From UBA2365 sp964594045 (lineage in GTDB: Bacteria; Bacteroidota; Bacteroidia; Chitinophagales; Saprospiraceae): a DNA stretch of 64,000 nucleotides. The notes under the pieces are model-generated. The model was given only the letters and a program-made list of their open reading frames with translations, did not search any database and had not been told where the DNA came from. Positions 56,791-64,000 of this stretch are shown here, piece by piece. The stretch is from the NCBI GenBank assembly GCA_964594045.1, contig CAZQKR010000010.1, positions 1-64,000 on the forward strand. The letters run 5' to 3'. The position numbers and the translations under genes were made by a program. Every line of letters starts with the position of its first letter. Positions within the stretch are counted from its first letter, which is position 1.

Positions 56791-58516
56791 CAAAACATAT
56801 TGCAATCTGATCTTCATTTGGTTCATTATTTTAATCCCTGCCGTAATTGTTTCCGGGCAGGTAACTTTTAATCCCCGATCTCCGATCAACCACCCCATCC
56901 TGCTTTCAGGTAGTTTCGGCGAACTCAGGGCAACACATTTTCATGCTGGCATAGATATTAAATCCAAAAATGGAAAGACGGGAGATCCCGTTTACAGTAT
57001 TGAAGAAGGTTATGTCAGCCGGATTGTAGTTCGGGCTGATGGCTATGGCAATGCGATCTATGTGTCTCATCCCGGATCTTATACCAGCGTTTATGGCCAC
57101 TTCGAGGAATTTGCGTCACCTTTTGCGGAATTTGTGAAACAGACACAGTACAAAAATAAAAGTTTTGAGATTGAGATCAGTCCCGAACCTGAACAATTTC
57201 CTGTCACTAAAGGTCAATTGTTAGGAAAAATGGGAAATACCGGTACATCATTCGGGCCTCATCTTCATTTCGAAGTCAGAAATTCCAAAACAGACAGACC
57301 AATGAACCCGTTCTTCTACGGTTTCAGGCCTCCAGACAAAAGGCCCCCTGTCATCAGCGGGATCAAATTAACCCAATTCACTTTTGATTCCATAGAATTC
57401 AAAAGTCAGCAATTTCCGGCGACCAATCTGGGAAACGGGAAATTTAAACTGAAGTCGGATACATTAATAACTGATAATGAATTAGTTGGAATAGAATTCA
57501 AGGGTTACGATCAAATGGATGGAGTTTACAATAAGCATGGGATCGTTGAGTTGACCATGAAGCTCAATGGCAAAACAGTTTATCAATACCGGGTGGATTC
57601 CTTTACTTTCGAAGAAGCTCAACACATTTACGCCCATGTCAATTACACCAGTTTTTTCCAGGACAAATCACAATATCAGCATTGTTACATTCTTCCAGCT
57701 GACCCCTTGAAAATATATCTGAATAAAGGATCAACCGGATCCCTGATCACGATGAAACCCGGAGAAAAACACCTGATTGAAATTTTGGCCAAGGATTTTA
57801 ATCATAATGAAAGTAAGATCAGGTTTTGGGTCAAAAGGTTGGATAAACCAAATGCCAAACCCTTTCCGCTTGTTTACAATTACATACTCGATCCGGGAAA
57901 GCCTGCCCTGATCAATGACAAAAGCAGCATTTTATACTTTTCAGATTCAGCCCTTTATGCCAGAATGTACCTTCATCTTACGCAAAGCGACTCAACCGAA
58001 AGACCGTACAGATCACCCTTTATTTTTATCAATAACGGTAATAAGATCTTTAAGGAAAAAGTAGATCTATTTATCAGATATGACAGTTTGCCACCGGAAA
58101 AACTTATAAAGACCGTAGTGGTGGAATGCGGACCCGGCAATAAACTTACTTCATACGGTGGAGAAATTTTTGATACCTATATCCATGCAAAGATCAACAG
58201 GTTCGGAACCTATGCGCTATTTGCCGATACCATTCCACCCGTCATCAAATCCAAAAATTTCAAGCCTGATATGTCCGGTCAGGCATCGGTCAGCTTTACC
58301 ATTGAGGACAACCTGGATTCTGAAAACAGGTCCAATGAACTGAGATATTACGGTTACATCGATGAAGAATGGGTACTTTTTGAATACGATAAAAAATCCA
58401 AAACCATCATGCATCGTTTTGAAAAATCCCTTAAAAAAGGCGGGCATTTACTGAAAATAGAAGTCTATGATGGTAAAAACAACCTGTCTGTTTTTAAAGC
58501 AAAATTTACCAGATAA
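56780..58516 (+). CDS. M23 (LytM) family metallopeptidase
   Basis: 578 residues. A signal-anchor (1-27) is followed by an M23 domain (about 30-185): zinc ligands in ATHFHAGIDIKSKNG (His, Asp) and GPHLHFEVRNSKTDRP (His-x-His). The C-terminal ~390 residues are beta-rich (several Ig-like domains) and may recognise the cell wall or outer membrane. It likely hydrolyses peptidoglycan cross-links or, if the site is inactive, regulates amidases. ATG 56780 overlaps meaB by 11 bases. Confidence 0.88.
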   Translation: MMLNKTYCNLIFIWFIILIPAVIVSGQVTFNPRSPINHPILLSGSFGELRATHFHAGIDIKSKNGKTGDPVYSIEEGYVSRIVVRADGYGNAIYVSHPGSYTSVYGHFEEFASPFAEFVKQTQYKNKSFEIEISPEPEQFPVTKGQLLGKMGNTGTSFGPHLHFEVRNSKTDRPMNPFFYGFRPPDKRPPVISGIKLTQFTFDSIEFKSQQFPATNLGNGKFKLKSDTLITDNELVGIEFKGYDQMDGVYNKHGIVELTMKLNGKTVYQYRVDSFTFEEAQHIYAHVNYTSFFQDKSQYQHCYILPADPLKIYLNKGSTGSLITMKPGEKHLIEILAKDFNHNESKIRFWVKRLDKPNAKPFPLVYNYILDPGKPALINDKSSILYFSDSALYARMYLHLTQSDSTERPYRSPFIFINNGNKIFKEKVDLFIRYDSLPPEKLIKTVVVECGPGNKLTSYGGEIFDTYIHAKINRFGTYALFADTIPPVIKSKNFKPDMSGQASVSFTIEDNLDSENRSNELRYYGYIDEEWVLFEYDKKSKTIMHRFEKSLKKGGHLLKIEVYDGKNNLSVFKAKFTR

Positions 58517-58553
58517 AAAATCAGCTATTATTAATAAACATAAAAACTAAAAT

Positions 58554-59021
58554 ATGATAACATTGGATACAGGTGATCAGGCTCCTGATTTCAGGGGAAA
58601 GGATGATCAGGGAAATGACATTCAATTAAGTGATTTCAAGGGGAAAAAACTTATTCTTTTCTTTTATCCAAAAGATAATACCCCGGGCTGCACGGCAGAA
58701 GCTTGTAATCTTGAAGAAAATTTTGACTACTGGTCTGAACAGGGATTCCACATTTTGGGCGTTAGCCCCGACAGCGTGGAAAGTCACAAAAAATTCAAGG
58801 AAAAATTTGGGTTCAGGTATACGCTGATCTCTGACCCTGACAAAGAGATCATGAAAAAATACGGCACTTATGGCACAAAAATGATGTATGGTAAAGAAGT
58901 GACAGGAGTACTTCGCACCACATTCATCATTGACGAATCCGGGACCATTGTGCACATCTTCAAAAAAGTGGATACCAAAAACCATAGCGAACAAATTATT
59001 AAAAATCTCAAATTGAATTAG
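58554..59021 (+). CDS. bcp: Thioredoxin-dependent peroxiredoxin BCP
   Basis: 155 residues, the BCP/PrxQ family: NTPGCTAEACNLEENF holds peroxidatic Cys46 and resolving Cys51, five residues apart, and the conserved Thr (PGCT). It reduces peroxides with electrons from thioredoxin. The start MITLDTGDQAPDF is the usual one. It precedes the AlkD-like gene by four bases, so they are co-transcribed. Confidence 0.95.
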   Translation: MITLDTGDQAPDFRGKDDQGNDIQLSDFKGKKLILFFYPKDNTPGCTAEACNLEENFDYWSEQGFHILGVSPDSVESHKKFKEKFGFRYTLISDPDKEIMKKYGTYGTKMMYGKEVTGVLRTTFIIDESGTIVHIFKKVDTKNHSEQIIKNLKLN

Positions 59022-59025
59022 TCAG

Positions 59026-59709
59026 ATGGAAGACCTGTTTTATTTTCATCAATTGAAGGCTTCATTTCAGGATCATGCCAATCCTGAAAGAGCGATGAGC
59101 ATGAAGGGATACATGCGAAATCAGTTTGAATTTTTTGGTGTAGACAGTACAACGCGAAAAACGATTGTTTCAGATGTGATCAGAAAAAACGGCAAGCCGG
59201 AGTTTCCTGTTCTGATAGGCCTGACAGGCTTGCTTTGGTCCCAGCCGGAGCGTGAAATGCAGTATGCTGCAATGGATATCAACAACCATTACCTGAAAAA
59301 ACTAATTCCTGCATACATACCTGTCTATGAAAAGCTTATAGGCCAAAAATCATGGTGGGATACCGTTGACTGGCTTGCACCTCGGGCAATGGGTACATTT
59401 CTTCAAAACTTTCCGGAAGAAATTCCGCGATATACTGACAAGTGGCTCAATTCAGGTAATATTTGGTATATCAGATCTGCGATCCTATTCCAGTTGCATT
59501 ACAAGTTAAAAACAGACTTTGAGCTGTTGAAATCGATCATATTGCAGACTACCGGAACCAAAGAATTTTTCATCAACAAAGCCAGCGGATGGGCGTTGAG
59601 GGAGTATTCCAAGACCAATGCAGATGCTGTCATCAATTTTGTAAATTCGACAGCTCAATTGTCCAATTTGACCAGAACTGAAGCTTTGAAATGGTTGAAT
59701 AATCGTTAA
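59026..59709 (+). CDS. DNA alkylation repair (AlkD-like) protein
   Basis: 227 residues of HEAT-like helical repeats. The motif GQKSWWDTVDWLAPRAMGTF corresponds to the conserved Trp-Asp active-site face of AlkD, and AMSMKGYMRNQFEFFGVDST is the N-terminal signature. AlkD removes cationic alkylated bases; substrate here not shown. Starts four bases after bcp, perhaps tying peroxide and alkylation damage responses. Confidence 0.9.
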   Translation: MEDLFYFHQLKASFQDHANPERAMSMKGYMRNQFEFFGVDSTTRKTIVSDVIRKNGKPEFPVLIGLTGLLWSQPEREMQYAAMDINNHYLKKLIPAYIPVYEKLIGQKSWWDTVDWLAPRAMGTFLQNFPEEIPRYTDKWLNSGNIWYIRSAILFQLHYKLKTDFELLKSIILQTTGTKEFFINKASGWALREYSKTNADAVINFVNSTAQLSNLTRTEALKWLNNR

Positions 59710-59864
59710 AAAAGCAATAGGTACAAAAATGATCAGATCCATGTTATGGTAAATTACCTTATCCTTTTGAAAAGTTATTGAAAATTGTGACCGATCTTGC
59801 TGGAAGAACTTTAAAACTTTCAAAATCGGACGCTGAGCTAAGTGGTTTACAGGCTAAAACGGTC

Positions 59865-59898
59865 AAAAAAAAGGCGCTGAATCAGCGCCTTTTTTTTC
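59865..59898. terminator. Bidirectional terminator between alkD-like gene and rpoC
   Basis: Eight A's, stem GGCGCTGA/TCAGCGCC, then a run of nine T's. It serves the plus-strand gene ending at 59709 and the minus-strand rpoC ending at 59949. Confidence 0.93.
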
Positions 59899-59948
59899 TG
59901 TCAAAGCAGATATGTTCCCATTATTCACTTAAATCTGCATTCAGGGGC

Positions 59949-62900
59949 TCATTCCATGAAATCGTATTCCTCCTCCTGCTTTTCCGCTTTTGCAAGTTGG
60001 CTTTCGGATGAAGTGACAAACAGATCTCTGAAACGGTGCAATCCGGTCCCAGCCGGAATGTTTTTCCCAACGATCACGTTTTCTTTCAATCCAGCCAGGT
60101 CATCCTTTTTGGCAGCAAATGCAGCCTGGCTCAGCACCTTGGTCGTTTCCTGGAAGGAAGCGGCTGAAATCCAGCTGGCCGTGCTTAATGATGCTTTCGT
60201 AATACCCAAAAGGATCGGTTTGCTTGTTGCCGGAATAGCATCCCTGATCTTCAGTGTTTTCTGATCGTTGCGCTTCAATTTTGAATTGATCTCACGGACT
60301 TTTCTCAGGCTGATGATCTGCCCCTGCTTCACTTCCCTAGAATCACCCGGATCAACGATCACCTTTTTGTCATAGATCCATTCATTCTGCTTGATGAATT
60401 CCAATCTTTCAACCGGCTCTTTCTCCAGGAAGTTAGTATCACCGGAATCGATGATCTCTACATGGCTCATCATCTGGCGTACAATGATCTCGATATGTTT
60501 ATCATTGATGTCAATACCCTGTGAACGGTACACATCCTGAACTCCATTGACGAGATAGGATTGAACAGCATATTGGCCTTTGATATTCAGGATATCCCTT
60601 GGCGTCAACGGCCCGTCTGAAAGCCTGGTACCGGCGCGGATAAAGTCTCCATCCTGCACGAGTATGTGTTTGGACAGTCCGATCAGGTATTTGACCTTTT
60701 GACCGGTTTTTTCATCCATGACTTTCACTTCACGTTTACCTCTTTTGATCTTGCCAAAAGAAACGATACCATCAATTTCACTTATGATGGCCGGATTGGA
60801 AGGATTCCTCGCTTCAAACAATTCAGTCACCCTGGGCAAACCACCCGTGATGTCATGGATCTGACCCTGCTTCCTGGGGATCTTGGCGATGATGCCACCC
60901 ATCGGGATCTCATCACCATCTTCTACAGAAATATAGGCTCCCAGCGGAAGGTTGTATGTTTTAACTTCCTCTCCAGAAGGATCCAGGATCGAGATCGTTG
61001 CAATCTTCCGCTTATTCTTGGATTCAATGATCACCTTCTCAATGTGACCGGTCTGGTCATCCCTTTCAGAACGGTAATTCACACCTTCCTCAATATCAGT
61101 ATATTTGATAATTCCTCCAAATTCAGATACGATCACGGAATTGAAAGGATCCCATTCACAGATCACATCTCCGGATTTGATCCTGGCATCCGCTTTAACC
61201 ATCAGGATCGCACCATAGGGCACGTGTTTGGTTGTATAAATTTTCTTGGTCTCAGGATCGATGATCCGAATCTCTCCTGCTCTGGAGATCACCACATCAT
61301 TTCCATTTTCTCTTGGTACAACGCGGATATTGTCAAATTCCAGAACTCCGTCAAATTTTGAAATAATGCTGGATTCAGTTTTGGCAACTGATGCAATACC
61401 ACCCACGTGGAAAGTTCTCAAAGTCAACTGAGTACCCGGCTCACCAATGGACTGGGCTGCAATGATTCCAACTGCATCACCTTCCTCGGAAATCCTGCCG
61501 GTCGCCAGATTTTTACCATAACATTTCCTGCAAACTCCTCTTTCAGATTCACAGGTCAATACTGAACGGATCGTAACTGAATCCACACCAACTTCTTCAA
61601 GGTATCTGGCCATCCGCTCATTGATATATTCTCCTGCTTCCAGAATCAACTCATCAGTTACAGGATGATAAATATCATTCAGGGCAAATCTTCCGACTAT
61701 CCTTGAAAACAGAGTTTCGATCAGGATATCATTTTCGTATAATGCCGTTGTCTTGATTCCTCTTAAAGTCTGGCAATCGTTTTCCCGGATGATGACATCC
61801 TGGGCAACGTCCACCAGCCTTCTGGTCAGATAACCGGCATCCGCTGTTTTAAGCGCGGTGTCCGCCAAACCCTTTCTGGCACCGTGAGTAGAAATAAAAT
61901 ACTCCAATACGGACAATCCTTCCAGGAAGTTTGCCAGGATCGGGTTTTCGATGATGGCACTTCCGGTTTCACCTGATTTTCTGGGTTTTGCCATCAATCC
62001 CCTTAAACCTGCCAGCTGTTTGATCTGCTGTTTGGAACCTCTTGCCCCTGAATCCAGCATCATATACACAGAGTTGAATCCCTGCTTGTGCTGAGACAAT
62101 TCATGCAACAGGTTTTGAGTGATCATATTATCCGCAAAGGTCCATTTATCAATGATCTGATTATATCTTTCATTGTTTGTGATCAGCCCCATATTGTAAT
62201 TCATCCAGACCTCATCCACTTCAGATTGTGCTTCCGCAAGTGTTTGCTCCCGAATGGAAGGTGTGATCAGGTCTCCAAGATTGAATGAAAGACCGCCTTT
62301 GAATGACCAGTAAAAACCCATCTCCTTGATCTTGTCCAGGAATCGTGCAACCACACTGTAGTCCGTCCTGGTCACAATGTCACCGATCACCGACTTGAGG
62401 TTTTTCTTTGTCAACAGGAGATTGACAAAAGGTACATTTTCAGGAACTGCCTGGTTAAAGATCACCCTGCCGACAGTTGTATCAATTCTGGCTAAGCCAA
62501 TGTTTCCTTTGGCATCTTCAACTCTTTCCCTGACCTGAATTTTCGCATGCAGGTCAACTTTACCTTCGCTGTAGGCGATAATGACCTCTTCCGGTGAATA
62601 AAAGCGTAGACCTTCACCCTGAACTTTATATTCATCTGTTGACTTCAATTCCTTGGTCAGGTAATACAAACCAAGAACCATGTCCTGAGAAGGCAATGTG
62701 ATCGGCGATCCATTCTGCGGGTTGAGCATATTGTGTGATGCAAGCATCAGCACCTGTGCTTCCAGAATAGCCGCCTGGCTCAACGGAACGTGAACAGCCA
62801 TCTGGTCACCGTCGAAGTCAGCGTTGAATGCACCGCAAACCAATGGGTGGAGTCTGATGGCCTTTCCTTCCACCAGGGTGGGTTGAAAAGCCTGAATGGA

Positions 62901-64000
62901 CAATCTGTGCAATGTAGGAGCCCGGTTGAGCATGACCGGATGGCTCTTCAATATGTTCTCCAGGATCTCCCAGATGACAGGATCTTTTCTGTCAACGAGT
63001 TTCTTGGCAGACTTTACAGTTTTTACTATTCCTCTTTCAATCAGCTTCCGTATCACAAAAGGCTTGAACAATTCTGCTGCCATTCCTTTGGGGATACCGC
63101 ATTCGTGCAGTTTAAGTTCCGGACCAACCACAATAACGGAACGACCAGAATAGTCAACCCTTTTACCTAAAAGGTTTTGACGGAAACGGCCCTGCTTTCC
63201 TTTCAGGACACCGCTCAATGATTTTAATGCCCTTCCGCCCTGTGATTTTACTGCGCTGGATTTTCTTGAGTTGTCAAACAATGAATCCACCGCTTCCTGA
63301 AGCATCCTCTTTTCATTTCTGAGAATGACTTCCGGGGCTTTGATCTCGAGCAATCTGATCAGCCTGTTGTTCCTGATAATGACCCTTCTGTAAAGGTCAT
63401 TCAGGTCTGAGGATGCAAATCTGCCACCATCAAGTGGAACCAAAGGTCTCAGTTCAGGCGGGATCACCGGTAAATATTTGATCACAGACCATTCCGGTCT
63501 GTTTTCCCTGTTGACCATACCTTCCCTGAAAGACTCGATCACCCTGAGTCTTTGCAATGCTTCGGACTTTCTTTGCTGAGAAGTTTCATTGGCGGCTTTA
63601 TGCCTTAACTCATATGACAATGAATCCAGGTCGATGGCAGATAGAAGATCATATATCGCTTCTGCTCCCATCTTTGCCACGAATTTCTGAGGATCTTCAT
63701 CTGGTAGCATCTGATTTTCTTCAGGAAGGGAGTCAATGATATCAAAATACTCTTCTTCAGAAATCAAAGCGTATTTATCTATTGAACCTTCTTTAATACC
63801 TGGTTGAATGACCACATATCTTTCATAATAGATGATATTCTCCAGATTTTTGGAAGACATTCCAAGTAAATATCCGATCTTATTGGGAAGTGATTTGAAA
63901 AACCAGATATGTACAACAGGTACAACGAGCTTGATGTGTCCCATTCTTTCCCTGCGCACTTTTTTTTCAGTTACCTCAACACCACATCTGTCGCAAATGA
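59949..64000 (-). CDS. rpoC: RNA polymerase beta' subunit, N-terminus beyond the window
   Basis: The reading frame is open to the window edge (about 1349 residues seen; roughly the first 85 are missing). The first residues visible, CDRCGVEVTEKKVRRERMGH, are the zinc-finger end. The catalytic Mg motif NADFDGDQMAVHVPL is intact, as are the trigger-loop/bridge regions and the second zinc site (CESERGVCRKCYGKNL). Length is close to the Bacteroidota norm of about 1430. It is transcribed leftward, ending at the bidirectional terminator; rpoB is expected just beyond the right edge. Confidence 0.97.
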   Translation of the reverse strand, partial: ICDRCGVEVTEKKVRRERMGHIKLVVPVVHIWFFKSLPNKIGYLLGMSSKNLENIIYYERYVVIQPGIKEGSIDKYALISEEEYFDIIDSLPEENQMLPDEDPQKFVAKMGAEAIYDLLSAIDLDSLSYELRHKAANETSQQRKSEALQRLRVIESFREGMVNRENRPEWSVIKYLPVIPPELRPLVPLDGGRFASSDLNDLYRRVIIRNNRLIRLLEIKAPEVILRNEKRMLQEAVDSLFDNSRKSSAVKSQGGRALKSLSGVLKGKQGRFRQNLLGKRVDYSGRSVIVVGPELKLHECGIPKGMAAELFKPFVIRKLIERGIVKTVKSAKKLVDRKDPVIWEILENILKSHPVMLNRAPTLHRLSIQAFQPTLVEGKAIRLHPLVCGAFNADFDGDQMAVHVPLSQAAILEAQVLMLASHNMLNPQNGSPITLPSQDMVLGLYYLTKELKSTDEYKVQGEGLRFYSPEEVIIAYSEGKVDLHAKIQVRERVEDAKGNIGLARIDTTVGRVIFNQAVPENVPFVNLLLTKKNLKSVIGDIVTRTDYSVVARFLDKIKEMGFYWSFKGGLSFNLGDLITPSIREQTLAEAQSEVDEVWMNYNMGLITNNERYNQIIDKWTFADNMITQNLLHELSQHKQGFNSVYMMLDSGARGSKQQIKQLAGLRGLMAKPRKSGETGSAIIENPILANFLEGLSVLEYFISTHGARKGLADTALKTADAGYLTRRLVDVAQDVIIRENDCQTLRGIKTTALYENDILIETLFSRIVGRFALNDIYHPVTDELILEAGEYINERMARYLEEVGVDSVTIRSVLTCESERGVCRKCYGKNLATGRISEEGDAVGIIAAQSIGEPGTQLTLRTFHVGGIASVAKTESSIISKFDGVLEFDNIRVVPRENGNDVVISRAGEIRIIDPETKKIYTTKHVPYGAILMVKADARIKSGDVICEWDPFNSVIVSEFGGIIKYTDIEEGVNYRSERDDQTGHIEKVIIESKNKRKIATISILDPSGEEVKTYNLPLGAYISVEDGDEIPMGGIIAKIPRKQGQIHDITGGLPRVTELFEARNPSNPAIISEIDGIVSFGKIKRGKREVKVMDEKTGQKVKYLIGLSKHILVQDGDFIRAGTRLSDGPLTPRDILNIKGQYAVQSYLVNGVQDVYRSQGIDINDKHIEIIVRQMMSHVEIIDSGDTNFLEKEPVERLEFIKQNEWIYDKKVIVDPGDSREVKQGQIISLRKVREINSKLKRNDQKTLKIRDAIPATSKPILLGITKASLSTASWISAASFQETTKVLSQAAFAAKKDDLAGLKENVIVGKNIPAGTGLHRFRDLFVTSSESQLAKAEKQEEEYDFME

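Noticed and set aside
60666..61361. 231-codon plus-strand ORF within rpoC
   Set aside because: Antisense shadow of a highly conserved gene.

Overview
The window is a chromosomal segment of a Bacteroidota bacterium, most likely of the Saprospiria/Chitinophagia type. Support comes from type IX secretion (T9SS) C-terminal sorting domains, a SusC-like TonB receptor with an N-terminal carboxypeptidase-like domain, the neighbour sets bamD-rpoZ-coaBC-DUF4835 and DUF4271-hemD, and promoter boxes of the Bacteroidota form TAnnTTTG with TTTG about 19 bases upstream. No rRNA, tRNA, CRISPR array or prophage was recognised.

Layout. 0-2.5 kb: a translationally coupled pair, a DUF364 putative metal-chelation protein and a membrane protein fused to a THEP1-like P-loop NTPase. 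2.5-10.8 kb: an accessory island of two large secreted T9SS proteins bracketed by related interspersed repeats; the first has a (TATG)n tract in its signal peptide that leaves the gene out of frame in this assembly, so it is a candidate phase-variable locus. 10.8-16.7 kb: an arsenic/organoarsenical resistance region with ArsF, ArsE-like, ArsG and permease genes, then arsR, acr3 and arsC, with twin operators overlying the acr3 promoter. A broken S23 four-helix-bundle gene and a 247-bp MITE-like element lie between the two halves. 16.7-19.2 kb: a TolB-like propeller and small unknowns. 19.5-29.3 kb: housekeeping genes (uvrC, tatC, an amidase, bamD, rpoZ, coaBC, DUF4835).

29.4-33.6 kb: a glycosyltransferase and an 883-residue T9SS protein with ten 54-residue repeats. 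33.9-37.8 kb: purN, two exported thioredoxin-fold proteins and an OmpR/histidine-kinase pair. 38.3-43.9 kb: DUF4271, hemD, 3-hydroxybutyryl-CoA dehydrogenase and a glycosyltransferase pair. 44-48.2 kb: a likely metal-uptake locus (Cys/His-rich exported protein, TonB receptor, two DUF4625 lipoproteins). 48.2-54.3 kb: universal stress protein, an SCP2-like protein, a flippase, lspA, queD, trpS and ridA. 54.8-64 kb: rpmF, DUF177, meaB, an M23 peptidase, bcp, an AlkD-like protein and rpoC running off the end of the window.

The strongest leads for something undescribed are the TATG-switched secreted protein with its repeat-bracketed island, the DUF364 plus membrane-NTPase pair, the combined operator/promoter of the ars locus, and the MITE beside the interrupted S23 gene. 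The gaps between genes hold several families of short degenerate repeats that recur along the window.
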